A stretch of 64,000 nt of DNA from Ampullaceana balthica (lineage: Eukaryota > Mollusca > Gastropoda > Lymnaeidae), in contig CALYLW010000553.1 of the NCBI GenBank assembly GCA_944989445.1, forward strand, positions 181,878-245,877, written 5' to 3'. Positions 12,703 to 24,468 of this stretch are shown piece by piece (the first letter of the stretch is position 1; the number at the start of each line of letters is the position of its first letter). The notes below the pieces were generated by a model. That model ran no database searches. It was not told where the DNA came from and worked only from the letters and a program-made list of their open reading frames with translations. The translations under genes were made by a program, and so were the position numbers.

Positions 12703-12837
12703 TGGTGTCTGTGTGTTGGGATATGGGTGAGGAAAGAGCGGGGGGGGGGCGGTGCCCCGATGGAATAGTGAGTCTTTTGGCGACCTTGACTTTTAACTAA
12801 ACCCGACCTCTGGTAAATCGAACTGACCTGCACGTAC

Positions 12838-12918
12838 GTGTGTGTAAATGTGTGTGTGTGTATGTGTGTGTATATGTGTGTGTGTAGTGTGTGTGTGTAT
12901 GTGTGTGTGTGTGTGTCA
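12838..12918. repeat. (GT)n microsatellite
   Basis: Alternating tg/tgta dinucleotide-rich run of about 80 bp. Confidence 0.9.
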
Positions 12919-13254
12919 TTGGCGCAATTGTTTAAGGTTCAATAAGTTGTGTTCTATCAGTACAATGTCACAACTACAGACCATCGATGTACCCACCCCG
13001 ACATTCCGGAGTGAAAAATACACATTTCGAATGAAACCATTTCACAACTTAGATCAATCAAATCATTTATGGGGGAAATCCTTCATTTAACTTATGAACC
13101 AACGCATAGTCATAGTCAATTATTAGCGGGTAACTGACGAATTCAAAAATTGAGAATATCTTTCATTTTACTCTCAAATTCAATGCTGCTTAATCCTTTA
13201 TTACCCCAGAAGATCATTTAAATTACTGACAATGTTAACTTCCTGAGCATCTCT
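12919..13254. other. Intergenic DNA, nothing recognised
   Basis: Short unique stretch between two tandem arrays; no gene or motif seen. Confidence 0.4.
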
Positions 13255-13495
13255 GGTGCAAGCAATAGCCACCCACCAACGTGTTGGCTGCTGCAAGCAA
13301 TAGCCACCCACCAACGTGTTGGCTGCTGCAAGCAATAGCCACCCACCAACGTGTTGGCTGCTGCAAGCAATAGCCACCCACCAACGTGTTGGCTGCTGCA
13401 AGCAATAGCCACCCACCAACGTGTTGGCTGCTGCAAGCAATAGCCACCCACCAACGTGTTGGCTGCTGCAAGCAATAGCCACCCACCAACGTGTT
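13255..13495. repeat. 35-bp tandem repeat, 7 copies
   Basis: Almost perfect copies of 'gcaagcaatagccacccacc' plus 'aacgtgttggctgct'. All three minus-strand frames are open because the unit has no stops there; these are not genes. Confidence 0.9.
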
Positions 13496-13917
13496 TTGTT
13501 TGCTGGACAATCATCGTCCTAACAACACACACGTGTTCGCTTTGAAAATTTAGCTGATCAATTTTTTTATGTTTAATTTAAATTTTAAAAAACGACGACT
13601 TTTTATTTGGGAATATTTGTAGCGTTTGAGAGTCGTGATGATCGTTGTTATTGTAACAAACAGGAAGATGTGTTTGACACAAGGCGAAAACATCATTTTT
13701 CTCACAGTTAAACACGAGTCTATGCGCATGACGATACCCATGCCTTGCGCCATGTTTACATCGAGAATTCATTCGGAAACCTTGATGTTAATATTTCAGT
13801 GCTCATTTCATAGGTGCGTGGGAGTTGATTATTTATTGATCTGATGCGGTAGATGGTTAACGTCTGATTTGCTATAGAATTGATACATTTAATATACGCT
13901 TTACAGGCATGGGCGTA
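13496..13917. other. Intergenic DNA with the left target duplication of a MITE
   Basis: No gene is recognised. The 8 bp at 13910-13917 (tttacagg) duplicate 14178-14185 and mark the insertion site of the next element. Confidence 0.4.
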
Positions 13918-14177
13918 GGGAAGGGGGGCAAGGGGGGCATTTGTCCCCCCCCCCTACATTTGAGAAAAAAAGTTTTTAATTTATTAAATGCATTAATAAA
14001 TGTTGTATTTTAGCTATTACAGCACTAATTTGTAAGTCTTATTAATTTCTAAGGCTTTTTTTCAACCCTTATTTTATACTGAACTTGAATTTAATTGAAA
14101 ATTGTACCTGTATGGCATTGTCAGTTAGTGGGATTTTTTTGCCCCCCCCCCTGGAAAAATTCCTAGCGACGCCCATG
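13918..14177. mobile_element. hAT-like MITE (CATGGGCGT ends)
   Basis: 260 bp with imperfect inverted ends CATGGGCGTAGGGA and, complemented, CATGGGCGTCGCTAGGA, flanked by a perfect 8-bp duplication tttacagg (13910-13917 and 14178-14185). The interior is AT-rich with C runs and non-coding. Confidence 0.85.
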
Positions 14178-14185
14178 TTTACAGG

Positions 14186-15500
14186 TGCTACCAATAAACG
14201 TTAACGGGTCTGCATAATCTATGAAGAGATGAGCTGTCATTCCAGCACACCCCACCCTTTCCTTTCCTGTGGGTCCTCAGGGGCGTGGTCCTTGCCAGGG
14301 TGAACGAAATCGTGAATGGCCCGCCCTCATCTGAGTGATTGTACAAGGTGAACATGAAATTTGTGATACAATTCACTTTCTAAATTTTAATACATTATGT
14401 ATTTAAAATATGCTTAGAATTAATTTCCGAAAATAAATGTTTGAAACTAACGAATTTTCAAATGGCGAAAAAATGACTTTCTTTATCTTTGTCATACAGT
14501 TCATCTGGCCAAGTGAGGCAAATCTGGGGTTATTTTTAGCCTCGTTTCAGCTGCGGCTGACAACCACCGGTTGGAGCGATTTATTCGACTGCCACACTCT
14601 TGTCGTTGCGGTAGCCAATGTTTCCCCAGCTGTGTCGAGACTTGCATGACATGCGTCACCAGTCATGTTTGTGTGTGTTTGTGTGTGTGTGTGTGTGTGT
14701 TTGTCGAAGATGACGTCATTATGTCTCCCCTCCACACTATAAACCCAAGGAAACTTTCATGTAGCATGATATATTTCAAAACAAAACACTATTTTATTTT
14801 ATCTTTATTTTAAAGGTGAATCTTTTCGTCTTTAAATCAAATGGAAATCATGTACAGTAGAAGCGGTGGAAAGACTTCGGTCCCTGGGCCGCATGCGGCC
14901 CGTAGCATTGTGTAATCAGTGTATGTACATAAAGACATAACCAGGCCGTTTCTCGGGGCTTGACATTATACACCAGCTTAGGACTAATGAAGGCCACACT
15001 GGCGCTAGAATAAAGTGTTGACTTCTCTGAGGCGAGGAGACGGTCCTAACAAGCCTGGCGCTAAGATACTCTACAGATAAACATCATGTCAGTGGAAATC
15101 GACTCTTCCGACCCTGTAGCCAAGGTGCCTCACTGACAACCGTGTCGCGAGCAGACGTCTCCTAGAACACGCATGAGTCGAAAGTCTCCTACTGCGAAAT
15201 TGTATTAACGCTGCATGCCGCCCGAAGGATAATACCAGATAAAAAGATTATCGCGACCCTTGTACTTTGTTAGTTTCCCTTTTGGAGTCGCGGGGACTTT
15301 AAGCTCTGGTCGTTGTCTCTTCAGATGACGGCGACAGAACAGATGGTTGGGGCGTGGGAACCACCGCGCATGGGGTTGGGGCGTGGGGCCGGCACCTGTA
15401 ATCACCTCTTTATGTGATGGGCGTCAGCTCTCCGCCAAAATCACCCAGATTGTGCTGTTGCACACATTTGTTTCTCAGCTCTGTGTAAGACAGAGTCATC
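14186..15500. other. Intergenic DNA with a (GT)n run
   Basis: Contains a (GT)n microsatellite at about 14668-14702. Short opposite-strand frames overlap it. From 15000 the base composition becomes more GC-rich leading into the two 27-bp arrays. No gene is supported. Confidence 0.4.
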
Positions 15501-15716
15501 GGGGTGGACATAGCAGCCATAGATCTCGGGGTGGACATAGCAGCCATAGATCTCGGGGTGGACATAGCAGCCATAGATCTCGGGGTGGACATAGCAGCCA
15601 TAGATCTCGGGGTGGACATAGCAGCCATAGATCTCGGGGTGGACATAGCAGCCATAGATCTCGGGGTGGACATAGCAGCCATAGATCTCGGGGTGGACAT
15701 AGCAGCCATAGATCTC
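15501..15716. repeat. 27-bp tandem repeat A, 8 copies
   Basis: Eight identical units 'ggggtggacatagcagccat' plus 'agatctc'. They translate as RGGHSSHRS on the plus strand, but the complementary frame is open as well. The neighbouring array has the same period with an unrelated sequence. Confidence 0.95.
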
Positions 15717-15776
15717 GTCAACCCTTTAGTCGCGACATATTCTTTTACTCTACGTACTTCAGAGTCGGCGTTAACC

Positions 15777-16579
15777 ATAGGCGGGGCCTAGGGCGGTCTC
15801 ATTATAGGCGGGGCCTAGGGCGGTCTCATTATAGGCGGGGCCTAGGGCGGTCTCATTATAGGCGGGGCCTAGGGCGGTCTCATTATAGGCGGGGCCTAGG
15901 GCGGTCTCATTATAGGCGGGGCCTAGGGCGGTCTCATTATAGGCGGGGCCTAGGGCGGTCTCATTATAGGCGGGGCCTAGGGCGGTCTCATTATAGGCGG
16001 GGCCTAGGGCGGTCTCATTATAGGCGGGGCCTAGGGCGGTCTCATTATAGGCGGGGCCTAGGGCGGTCTCATTATAGGCGGGGCCTAGGGCGGTCTCATT
16101 ATAGGCGGGGCCTAGGGCGGTCTCATTATAGGCGGGGCCTAGGGCGGTCTCATTATAGGCGGGGCCTAGGGCGGTCTCATTATAGGCGGGGCCTAGGGCG
16201 GTCTCATTATAGGCGGGGCCTAGGGCGGTCTCATTATAGGCGGGGCCTAGGGCGGTCTCATTATAGGCGGGGCCTAGGGCGGTCTCATTATAGGCGGGGC
16301 CTAGGGCGGTCTCATTATAGGCGGGGCCTAGGGCGGTCTCATTATAGGCGGGGCCTAGGGCGGTCTCATTATAGGCGGGGCCTAGGGCGGTCTCATTATA
16401 GGCGGGGCCTAGGGCGGTCTCATTATAGGCGGGGCCTAGGGCGGTCTCATTATAGGCGGGGCCTAGGGCGGTCTCATTATAGGCGGGGCCTAGGGCGGTC
16501 TCATTACCTGCCATAGGCGGGGCCTAGGGCGGTCTCATTACCTGCCATAGGCGGGGCCTAGGGCGGTCTCATTACCTGC
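15777..16579. repeat. 27-bp GC-rich tandem repeat B, about 29 copies
   Basis: About 27 practically identical units 'ataggcggggcctagggcgg' plus 'tctcatt' are followed by two units spaced by an extra 'acctgcc' (33-bp period). Every unit holds GGCGGGGCC, which resembles an Sp1/KLF GC-box, and the palindrome CCTAGG. Homogeneity is striking: I see no substitution inside the core. The plus-strand frame 15347-16516 and the minus-strand frame 15771-16514 are both open because the period is 9 codons. Confidence 0.95.
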
Positions 16580-16748
16580 CCCCTCCCCCAAGTACTACTC
16601 TACTCACTTCACAGCGTCCGACCAACAGTTTTACGGTATTCTGTCCTTCAATACACTCCCGATACCCTCAACGCTCTACCCTAGTTCACTCCACTACCGA
16701 TACCCTCAACACTCTACCCTAGCTTCTTTTGCCCTCTACCCCTTAATC

Positions 16749-16889
16749 CCTACTGCCATGCCCACCATTACTTTATCGCATACGTCCTACTGCCATACCC
16801 GCCATTACTTTATCTCATACGTCCTACTGCCATACCCACCATTACTTTATCTCATACGTCCTACTGCCATACCCACCATTACTTTATCT
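16749..16889. repeat. 37-bp tandem repeat, about 4 copies
   Basis: Units 'ctactgccatacccaccatt' plus 'actttatctcatacgtc', the last one truncated into the pyrimidine-rich tract. Confidence 0.8.
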
Positions 16890-17575
16890 CCTACATACTC
16901 CTACTCCCTTCCCCCACTCCCCTACTCCCCACTCCCCTACTCCTACTCCCTTCCCCCACTCCCCTACTTCTACTCCCCTACTCCCTTCCCCCACTCCCCT
17001 ACTCCTACTCCCCTACTTCAACTCCCCTACTTCTACTCCCCTACTTCAACTCCCCTACTCCTACTCCCCTACTCCTACTACCCTACTTCAACTCCCCTAC
17101 TCCTACTCCCCTACTTCAACTCCCCTACTCCTACTCCCCTACTTCAACTCCCCTACTTCTACTCCCCTACTTCAACTCCCCTACTCCTACTCCCCTACTT
17201 CAACTCCCCTACTCCTACTCCCCTACTTCAACTCCCCTACTCCTACTCCCCTACTTCAACTCCCCTACTCCTAATCCCCTACTCCTACTCCCCTACTCCT
17301 ACTCCCCTACTTCAACTCCCCTACTCCTACTCCCCTACTCCTACTTCCCTACTCCTACTCACCTACTCCCCTACTCCTGCTCCCCTACTCCTACTCCCCT
17401 ACTTCAACTCCCCTACTCCTACTCCCCTACTTCAACTCCCCTACTCCTAATCCCCTACTTCAACCCCCCTACTCCTACTCCCCTACTTCAACTCCCCTAC
17501 TCCTACTCCCTTCCCCCCCTCATACTCCCCTACTCCTACTCCCCTACTCCCTTACTCCTACTCCCCTAGCCCCAC
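16890..17575. repeat. Strand-asymmetric CCCCTACT-type tract
   Basis: About 690 bp almost free of G on the plus strand, built from 'cccctactcctact' and 'cccctacttcaact' blocks. Plus-strand frames are open across it only because the units lack stops. Confidence 0.95.
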
Positions 17576-17674
17576 TTCCCTATCTTCCATCCAATTCCCT
17601 GCATCTCTTAACCATTTTTATTGTTGCATAATGAAAAAGAGGAATCATCCAGTGGCTCACATTACAGATCGAAA

Positions 17675-18158
17675 ATTCTTTTGTCTTTATTCGCTAATCA
17701 CACACACCAGAATTCGTTTGTCTATATTCGCTAATCACACACACCAGAATTCGTTTGTCTTTATTCGCTAATCACACACACCAGAATTAGTTTGTCTTTA
17801 TTCGCTAATCACACACACCAGAATTGGTTTGGCTTTATTCGCTAATCACACACACCAGAATTGGTTTGTCTTTATTCGCTAATCACACACACCATAATTC
17901 GTTTGTCTTTATTCGCTAATCACACACACCAGATTTCGTTTGTCTTTATTCGCTAATCACACACACCAGAATTCATTTGTCTATATTCGCTAATCACACA
18001 CACCAGAATTCGTTTGTCTATATTCGCTAATCACACACACATCAGAGTTCGTTTGTCTATATTCGCTAATCACACACACCAGAATTCGTTTGTCTATATT
18101 CTCTAATCACACACACCAGAATTCGTTTGTCTTTATTTGCTAATCACACACACCAGAA
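17675..18158. repeat. 37-bp tandem repeat, about 13 copies
   Basis: Units 'gaattcgtttgtctttattc' plus 'gctaatcacacacacca', with scattered substitutions (tta/cta in the middle). Copies are contiguous without spacers. Confidence 0.9.
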
Positions 18159-18188
18159 AACCATAACTTGTAACATATTGCTTGTGGT

Positions 18189-19539
18189 TAGGGATCAGCC
18201 GGATACGGTTTTTTTTATTATTTGCCAAATCCGGATAGTTTGGCCCTAATATTTGCCGGATCCGGATATCTCCACATTTAAGTGTAAGAGCTAATAGGGT
18301 GTACTTTACTACTTCATATCAAGTATTTCATACTATTTATTAAAATATTAAATTATTATCCTACAAATGAAGAGTATCTGCTATCGACGTTGTTACAGTC
18401 AAAGTCATCGATGAACATTTTACAATAAATTGAATGAACGAACTTGAAGAAGTTCAACGAACTGTGTAGTGTGTACCACGCGAACACCGTTGTACTGAGT
18501 GTGTAGTGTGATGTACAAGAAGTCGTGACCTAGAACCATAATAAAAGTTTTCTTAATTCAGACAGTTTAAGTTTAATGTGCTGTTATTTTACTTAGTTTG
18601 TTATCTTATGTAGTAAAGTAATATCTATACTTGGAACTTTTTAACTTAATATATTTTTCTCGTATTGAAATTGATTCTTTTACTATATTTTGAGTAGATT
18701 TGAATGATTTGAATGGATCAACGCTTGTTAATTTGTTTATTTTGTTATATATTAATAATTTAATGAAAACTTAATTTGTTACTTAACTTATTTTGTATAA
18801 TTATTATATTCACAATAGACTAGAGTTTTAAAATTATAAGACTGAATAAGATATAACACTATGAAAAGCAACATTTTTATTTTTAAGTTCGCAAATCAAA
18901 TCACAATTGCAACTGCCATTTAAAGTTCAACGGGAAAAAAAACCAACAATGAATATACAATTATTACAATGATATAACTTATATCATATAAGTAAAATGT
19001 TTACATTTGAATACTGAATTGAAAGTATTGAAAGATTGACTACTTTCAACGTACTAGTCAATGACAAAGAAATTAAAAACGAAAGCCAGCTCTCAGTCTG
19101 TCCCAGTTTCCAAGGCCCCTGTTTAACTATATCGTTTATAGTATAAACTATAAACTAATAATTACAAATTACCTTAAAATTATTATTTTTTAAATAAAAT
19201 TAATATATCAGCTATAACAATGAAAATTATTTAATGACATGAGTAAATAAAATAGTTACTAGTTAGTAAATTCCGGTTAAACTTTGTGTTGTTGAAGAAA
19301 ATTCTTGTTAAATGTACTGATTTCTGGTTATTGTTTTTTTTAAAACTTTTAAATGCTGTTTATATATTTGTTTATAAACTAATTAATACTAATTTAATTT
19401 AATTTTAAAAATTATTTACTACATTGATTATCCGGATAATATTCGGATCTGCCATAGGTATTTGCCGAATCCGGATAGTGGCGAAAATCCCGATATTTGG
19501 TCCGGATATCCGGCATTCCGGATTTTCGGCTGTCCCCTA
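18189..19539. mobile_element. hAT-like element (TAGGGATCAGCCGG ends), non-autonomous
   Basis: 1351 bp. The left end is TAGGGATCAGCCGGATACGG and the right end, complemented, is TAGGGGACAGCCGAAAATCC. A perfect 8-bp duplication cttgtggt lies at 18181-18188 and 19540-19547. The subterminal regions are rich in 'ccggat' motifs (possible transposase-binding repeats). The interior is very AT-rich and I find no surviving transposase motif. Confidence 0.85.
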
Positions 19540-19547
19540 CTTGTGGT

Positions 19548-20211
19548 GCAAAGGAAACTTTTTACTTTTTTTTCTAATAAGAATATTTAAATAGTATTTG
19601 AATTCTAACATTAATAACGGGACATATTTCAAAGGAGATTTTGTCCAGTTAAAGAAGAAATGAGCAGTTAAGTCCTCAGTGGCCCATAACGGCAATTCTG
19701 AGTGCAACATGTGTTGTTGTCTTCATGTCGTTTTCAACAGCTGAGAAAACATGAGATTTGATGTGCACTCACCCCTCATAGATTGAGATCCCTTGCCATT
19801 CATGATTTATTCTTGTAAACATCTACTACGTCAGAGCAGCCAATGCCCCCCACTCCACCCACCCACCCACCCCCACACACACACTCTCACACACACTGAC
19901 ACTAAGTGGCGTTTATGAGCAGCTATCTCTTAATTAACCACACTGACCCATATAGAAAGGCGCCATGTTTAAAAACAACTCTTTAACAGCGTGTGCATCA
20001 ACTAACTTCACCATTTACCCTTTGAAAAACTACACAAGGTACCAGATTCATTATATTAATAGTGGAATCAAACTTTCATAAAACTTAAATCGAGTTAGGG
20101 TCTCAATTTTAAAAAAAAATTCAATTCAAAATTTCCATTCTGACCGTCTATATTTTGTTGTGTGTCCTTTATTAAGTCTCGGGTCGATATTTTGACTCAA
20201 CACCGGAACTA
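19548..20211. other. Intergenic DNA, nothing recognised
   Basis: AT-rich with a short C/A-rich stretch near 19850-19890; no gene or element ends seen. Confidence 0.4.
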
Positions 20212-21686
20212 CAGTGGGGCCCGCTTAAGTCGACGGCCTCGGGGTATGAAAAATGGCGCCGAGATAACCGATCACCGAGTTAAACAAAAACCAATAGGGC
20301 GGCAAAATATTAACATGCGCTTGAAATTTTTTTATAATTATATACATAATGTGCGTTAATTAGTGATGGGACGATTAATCGGAATCGTATTGGAATATCG
20401 GGACCCAATTTCTTCACTCTTTCCTAAGGTTGTTAAGAACGTTCGTTTTTAAGGACCATTTAAGTTTAAATGTAACCCTTTATTGCGTTAGCGCAGTTTT
20501 TTTTCCCTAGTACATCACTACATGTATACGGAATTCATCTAGTCCTGCCCGACACACCGTGTGCGCGCGCAGGGTCCGCTGGTGACTGGTGACTTCCTTA
20601 CAAGCTACACAAATACATAACCCACCCCGTCCATCCCCTCAGCTTATAATGGACTCAGAATTCCTTCGGTAACTTGATGCTAATCGGACTAATCAACAAC
20701 AATGGTGTGGGAGATTGAGAGTGGGGGTGGGTAAACTGGCTGTAGTCTGTTATATTATATATTTTTAAATTCTGGGGAGCCTTGTTTACAGTAAGCACCC
20801 TATGATGCTTCGTCCCATCACTAGCGTTAATAAATGAGAATGTACATGCACATGATTTATTGAGTTTTTTTTACACAAAGGCGTTGTCGTTATTTTTTTA
20901 TCATGACCTATATTTGACTCATAACAAAGCGAACTCTTCTCTATAAAAGTGTACAAAAATAAATTAGGAACTCCTTTTGAACTTTTGAACCTTCAACTTT
21001 GATACATTTTAATTAATTCTAACCAATAGTTAAATGGCTTTTGCACACGGCCACTTCTTATGAATGAAACAATGAGAACAAAGGAGTAGTAATAGAGTCA
21101 AAATGAGGTTGAAGGATGAATGGTAGCCAATGACAACAAGTCTGCACACGGTACATTTTGTTATTCCATACGAAACGAAATGTTTTAGACATGCGATTCT
21201 GCGTGCATCTTTGCTATTAGAGCAATTACGTAATACTCGGCATCGGCATCACTTACGCGGCCGATTGGCGAGTATCTCCGAGGTATACAAAAATCGCCCG
21301 ATGCCGAGTAGCCGAACCGATCGGTTCAGCCCTATCATTAAGAACATTTTCAAAAGCTGCGATTTAAGTTAGTAACACAGCACTGTGAGCGAGCGGGCTG
21401 CGACGTCACCAGCGAGGCAGAAATTTTATGCCTTCACTTGGTTGTAAAAAATCGCATCTAACATTTTCAAAAGCTGGCGATTGGTCATGGGGATCAAGAT
21501 AACCAAAACTAAGTGACAAATTGGACCCTCTTTTGTGCTCGAGGTAATAGGGTTCGGCGACTTAAAATAATCGAATGAACCGATGAGAAAAATGCAAAGA
21601 CAAAGGGAGAATTTGGCGGTTCCAAAAAAAGTCGACTTAATAGAGCTGACGAGTTAACCAGGGCTCGAGTTAAGTGGGCCCCACTA
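20212..21686. mobile_element. Tigger/pogo-like DNA transposon remnant
   Basis: Ends are CAGTGGGGCCCGCTTAAGTCG and, complemented, TAGTGGGGCCCACTTAACTC, flanked by TA (20210-20211 and 21687-21688), as for Tc1/mariner-Tigger elements. A 463-bp hAT-like MITE is nested at 20361-20823. Near 21225-21345 a GC-richer block ends in a TAGGGCTGAACCGATCGG-like sequence (complement) and may be another hAT fragment. No transposase motif is visible. Confidence 0.65.
20361..20823. mobile_element. hAT-like MITE (TAGTGATGGGACGA ends), nested
   Basis: 463 bp with near-perfect inverted ends TAGTGATGGGACGA and, complemented, TAGTGATGGGACGAAGC. Perfect 8-bp duplication gcgttaat (20353-20360 and 20824-20831). It sits inside the Tigger-like element and is therefore the younger insertion. 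Confidence 0.85.
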
Positions 21687-21837
21687 TAATCAAAATTTGC
21701 CTCCCAGTAACATCAAGTGCTTAGTTAAGGGGGGAAAAAACGAATCTGATTAGGGTTCAAGAATCGCAAAGCTTTTTTTTTAGAGGTCACCAAGTTCATT
21801 CCGACAGTTCACTTCATGAGGTCCTCCTAAGCCCAAC

Positions 21838-21965
21838 TCAATTCCCCTACCACAACCAGAATTCCCCTACCACAACCAGAATTCCCCTACCACAACCCGA
21901 ATTCCCTTACCACAACCAGAATTCCCCTACTACAACCAGAATTCCCCTACCACAACCAGAATCCC
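21838..21965. repeat. 20-bp tandem repeat, about 6 copies
   Basis: Units 'ttcccctaccacaaccagaa' with minor changes; contiguous. Confidence 0.85.
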
Positions 21966-22477
21966 CCTTGCACAAATTGGAATCGTCCATTCAGAAACCT
22001 TTTGTTTCTTAAGACTCGCACTTTAACTTAATTTCTGACCCCATTAAAGGCCGGGGAAACCATACAAATTAGTTTTTTGTTCCAGTTTTAAAAAAAATGT
22101 GTTTGCACACATAGTTTATTTACATATCAAAGGATCTATCCTTGTATGTACTTTCCTCTAGTTACTTATGAAAATGTGTGTGCTTAGTCAGTAAATATAA
22201 AGTACAAGATACGACCCGCGGCGTAGAATACGCCGCAGACTTGCTCATCATAGATAGTGCAAAGAACGTGAGAGAACGAACACAAACAGCAGCACGAAGT
22301 AATGAAAAAAGCCGAGTAAACGTGGAGACATTTGCCCAGCGGTTGTTGTTACCTACCCCCCCACCCTTTACTACCATCCCTTGCCATCCATAAACTGTGA
22401 TTGGCCGACCCTATCCATGCTCGCAAAATAATGGGGAAAAGAACGGGCAGAAAAAAACATTTCCTTTTTTTTAAAAT
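21966..22477. other. Intergenic DNA, nothing recognised
   Basis: Opposite-strand short frames (22162-22393) overlap completely and show no motif. No element ends seen. Confidence 0.4.
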
Positions 22478-22550
22478 TGTTCCCTCTGGGGCTTGAACCC
22501 AGGACTTTCCGCGTGCAAGGCGGACGTGATAATCACTACACTACGAATCA
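22478..22550 (-). pseudogene. tRNA pseudogene (anticodon TGC)
   Basis: A 73-nt tRNA-like sequence. On the minus strand the D arm is GTGTAGTGATTATCAC and the anticodon arm TCCGC-CTTGCAC-GCGGA is fully paired with anticodon TGC (would read the Ala codon GCA). The T arm CTGGG-TTCAAGC-CCCAG is also fully paired. The 3' acceptor strand AGGGAAC does not pair with the 5' strand TGATTCG (only one Watson-Crick pair and two G-U), so it is probably not functional. The D arm and overall body resemble metazoan tRNA-Val more than tRNA-Ala. The plus-strand open frame here is an artefact of the tRNA. Confidence 0.75.
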
Positions 22551-22740
22551 CACGTTATTCTGTGAAGGGACAAAGGAAGTGAACGCAAGAAGTTTCGTTG
22601 ACACCACCACCGCCCCCTTTTTTTTTCTCTTTCTCTTCATCCTACTACGCTTGCCCACTGTGATATTTCGACCCCAGCGGGGGTGATTTGTCATGCTCAT
22701 TTGCAAATGCCCTTTTAAGTGAATAATAAATGTAGATTAC

Positions 22741-23963
22741 GTGTTTCATTTATTACTACCTACTTCTGAGTGTGAGTTGGTGTTTGATTTATGACTACCT
22801 ACTTCTGAGTGTGAGTTGGTGTTTCATTTATTACTACCTACTTCTGAGTGTGAGTTGGTGTTTGATTTATTACTACCTACTTCTGAGTGTGAGTTGGTGT
22901 TTGATTTATTACTACCTACTTCTGAGTGTGAGTTAGTGTTTCATTTATTACTACCTACTTCTGAGTGTGAGTTGGTGTTTCATTTATTACTACCTACTTC
23001 TGAGTGTGAGTTGGTGTTTCATTTATTACTACCTACTTCTGAGTGTGAGTTGGTGTTTGATTTATTACTACCTACTTCTGAGTGTGAGTTGGTGTTTCAT
23101 TTATTACTACCTACTTCTGAGTGTGAGTTAGTGTTTCATTTATTACTACCTACTTCTGAGTGTGAGTTGGTGTTTCATTTATTACTACCTACTTCTGAGT
23201 GTGAGTTAGTGTTTGATTTATTACTACCTACTTCTGAGTGTGAGTTGGTGTTTGATTTATTACTACCTACTTCTGAGTGTGAGTTAGTGTTTGATTTATT
23301 ACTACCTACTTCTGAGTGTGAGTTAGTGTTTGATTTATTACTACCTACTTCTGAGTGTGAGTTGGTGTTTGATTTATTACTACCTACTTCTGAGTGTGAG
23401 TTGGTGTTTGATTTATTACTACCTACTTCTGAGTGTGAGTTGGTGTTTGATTTATTACTACCTACTTCTGAGTGTGAGTTGGTGTTTGATTTATTACTAC
23501 CTACTTCTGAGTGTGAGTTGGTGTTTGATTTATTACTACCTACTTCTGAGTGTGAGTTGGTGTTTGATTTATTACTACCTACTTCTGAGTGTGAGTTGGT
23601 GTTTGATTTATTACTACCTACTTCAGAGTGTGAGTTGGTGTTTGATTTATTACTACCTACTTCTGAGTGTGAGTTGGTGTTTGATTTATTACTACCTACT
23701 TCTGAGTGTGAGTTGGTGTTTCATTTTTTACGACCTACTTCTGAGTGTGAGTTGGTGTTTCATTTTTTACGACCTACTTCTGAGTGTGAGTTGGTGTTTG
23801 ATTTATTACTACCTACTTCTGAGTGTGAGTTGGTGTTTGATTTATTACTACCTACTTCTGAGTGTGAGTTGGTGTTTCATTTTTTACGACCTACTTCTGA
23901 GTGTGAGTTGGTGTTTCATTTTTTACGACCTACTTCTGAGTGTGAGTTGGTGTTTGATTTATT
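22741..23963. repeat. 39-bp tandem repeat, about 31 copies
   Basis: Units 'gtttgatttattactaccta' plus 'cttctgagtgtgagttggt'. Variants (gtttcat versus gtttgat; ttttttacgac versus tttattactac; gttagt versus gttggt) are partly clustered: 'gtttcatttttta cgac' forms occur only as adjacent pairs near the right end. The 13-codon period keeps the plus frame open (388 codons); it is not a gene. Confidence 0.95.
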
Positions 23964-24323
23964 TATGCATGCATATCTTTAAAAATCGTGTATGATTCAA
24001 TGAGTATACAAACACTAATGACTTTTGAATATATGATATGTATAAATCAAAGCAGCTGACGTCTGATGACATGACTGTATAATGGCGTAAAGTTTTTTGT
24101 TGTCTCACATGTTGCCAGCAGCTGAGGAGAAACCCTAAAATCTCTTGGGTTTGATGAAATAATAAATCCAAACCCGCTAAAGGGAGGTAGGGTCTTATCT
24201 AAGGGAGCTAAGTCAAAGACCAACAATGAGTGTAAACAGAACGACAAGCCGCCATGACGGATTCGGTTTTGATGACAGCCCGCGACAAGATATCAAAGAT
24301 TGTCTGCCCACCGCCATCTCAAT
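23964..24323. other. Intergenic DNA, nothing recognised
   Basis: Short unique stretch; overlapping opposite-strand short frames without motifs. Confidence 0.4.
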
Positions 24324-24468
24324 GGCCAACATGATCACACCAGTCTTACACCGGCCAACATTATCACAGGAGTCTTACACCGGCCAACATTATCACACCA
24401 GTCTTACACCGGCCAAAATGATCACACCAGTCTTACACCGGTCAACATTATCACAGTAGTCTTACACC
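24324..24468. repeat. 29-bp tandem repeat, about 5 copies
   Basis: Units 'cttacaccggccaacattat' plus 'cacaccagt', diverged at a few positions. Confidence 0.8.

Noticed and set aside
12028..12833. Overlapping minus-strand frames up to 203 codons rich in TTYNYCQLQ
   Set aside because: Repeat translations of a 23-bp unit that has no stop on that strand.
16758..17450. 230-codon Pro/Tyr/Ser-rich frame
   Set aside because: It lies over the CCCCTACT-type tract; simple-sequence translation only.
17675..18158. CRISPR-like appearance of 37-bp repeats
   Set aside because: Units are contiguous without unique spacers and the context is a eukaryotic genome.
22816..23982. 388-codon plus-strand frame with 13-residue repeats (LVFDLLLPTSECE)
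   Set aside because: It is the translation of the 39-bp minisatellite; the period is a multiple of three and the unit lacks stops. There is no start context, signal or unique domain.
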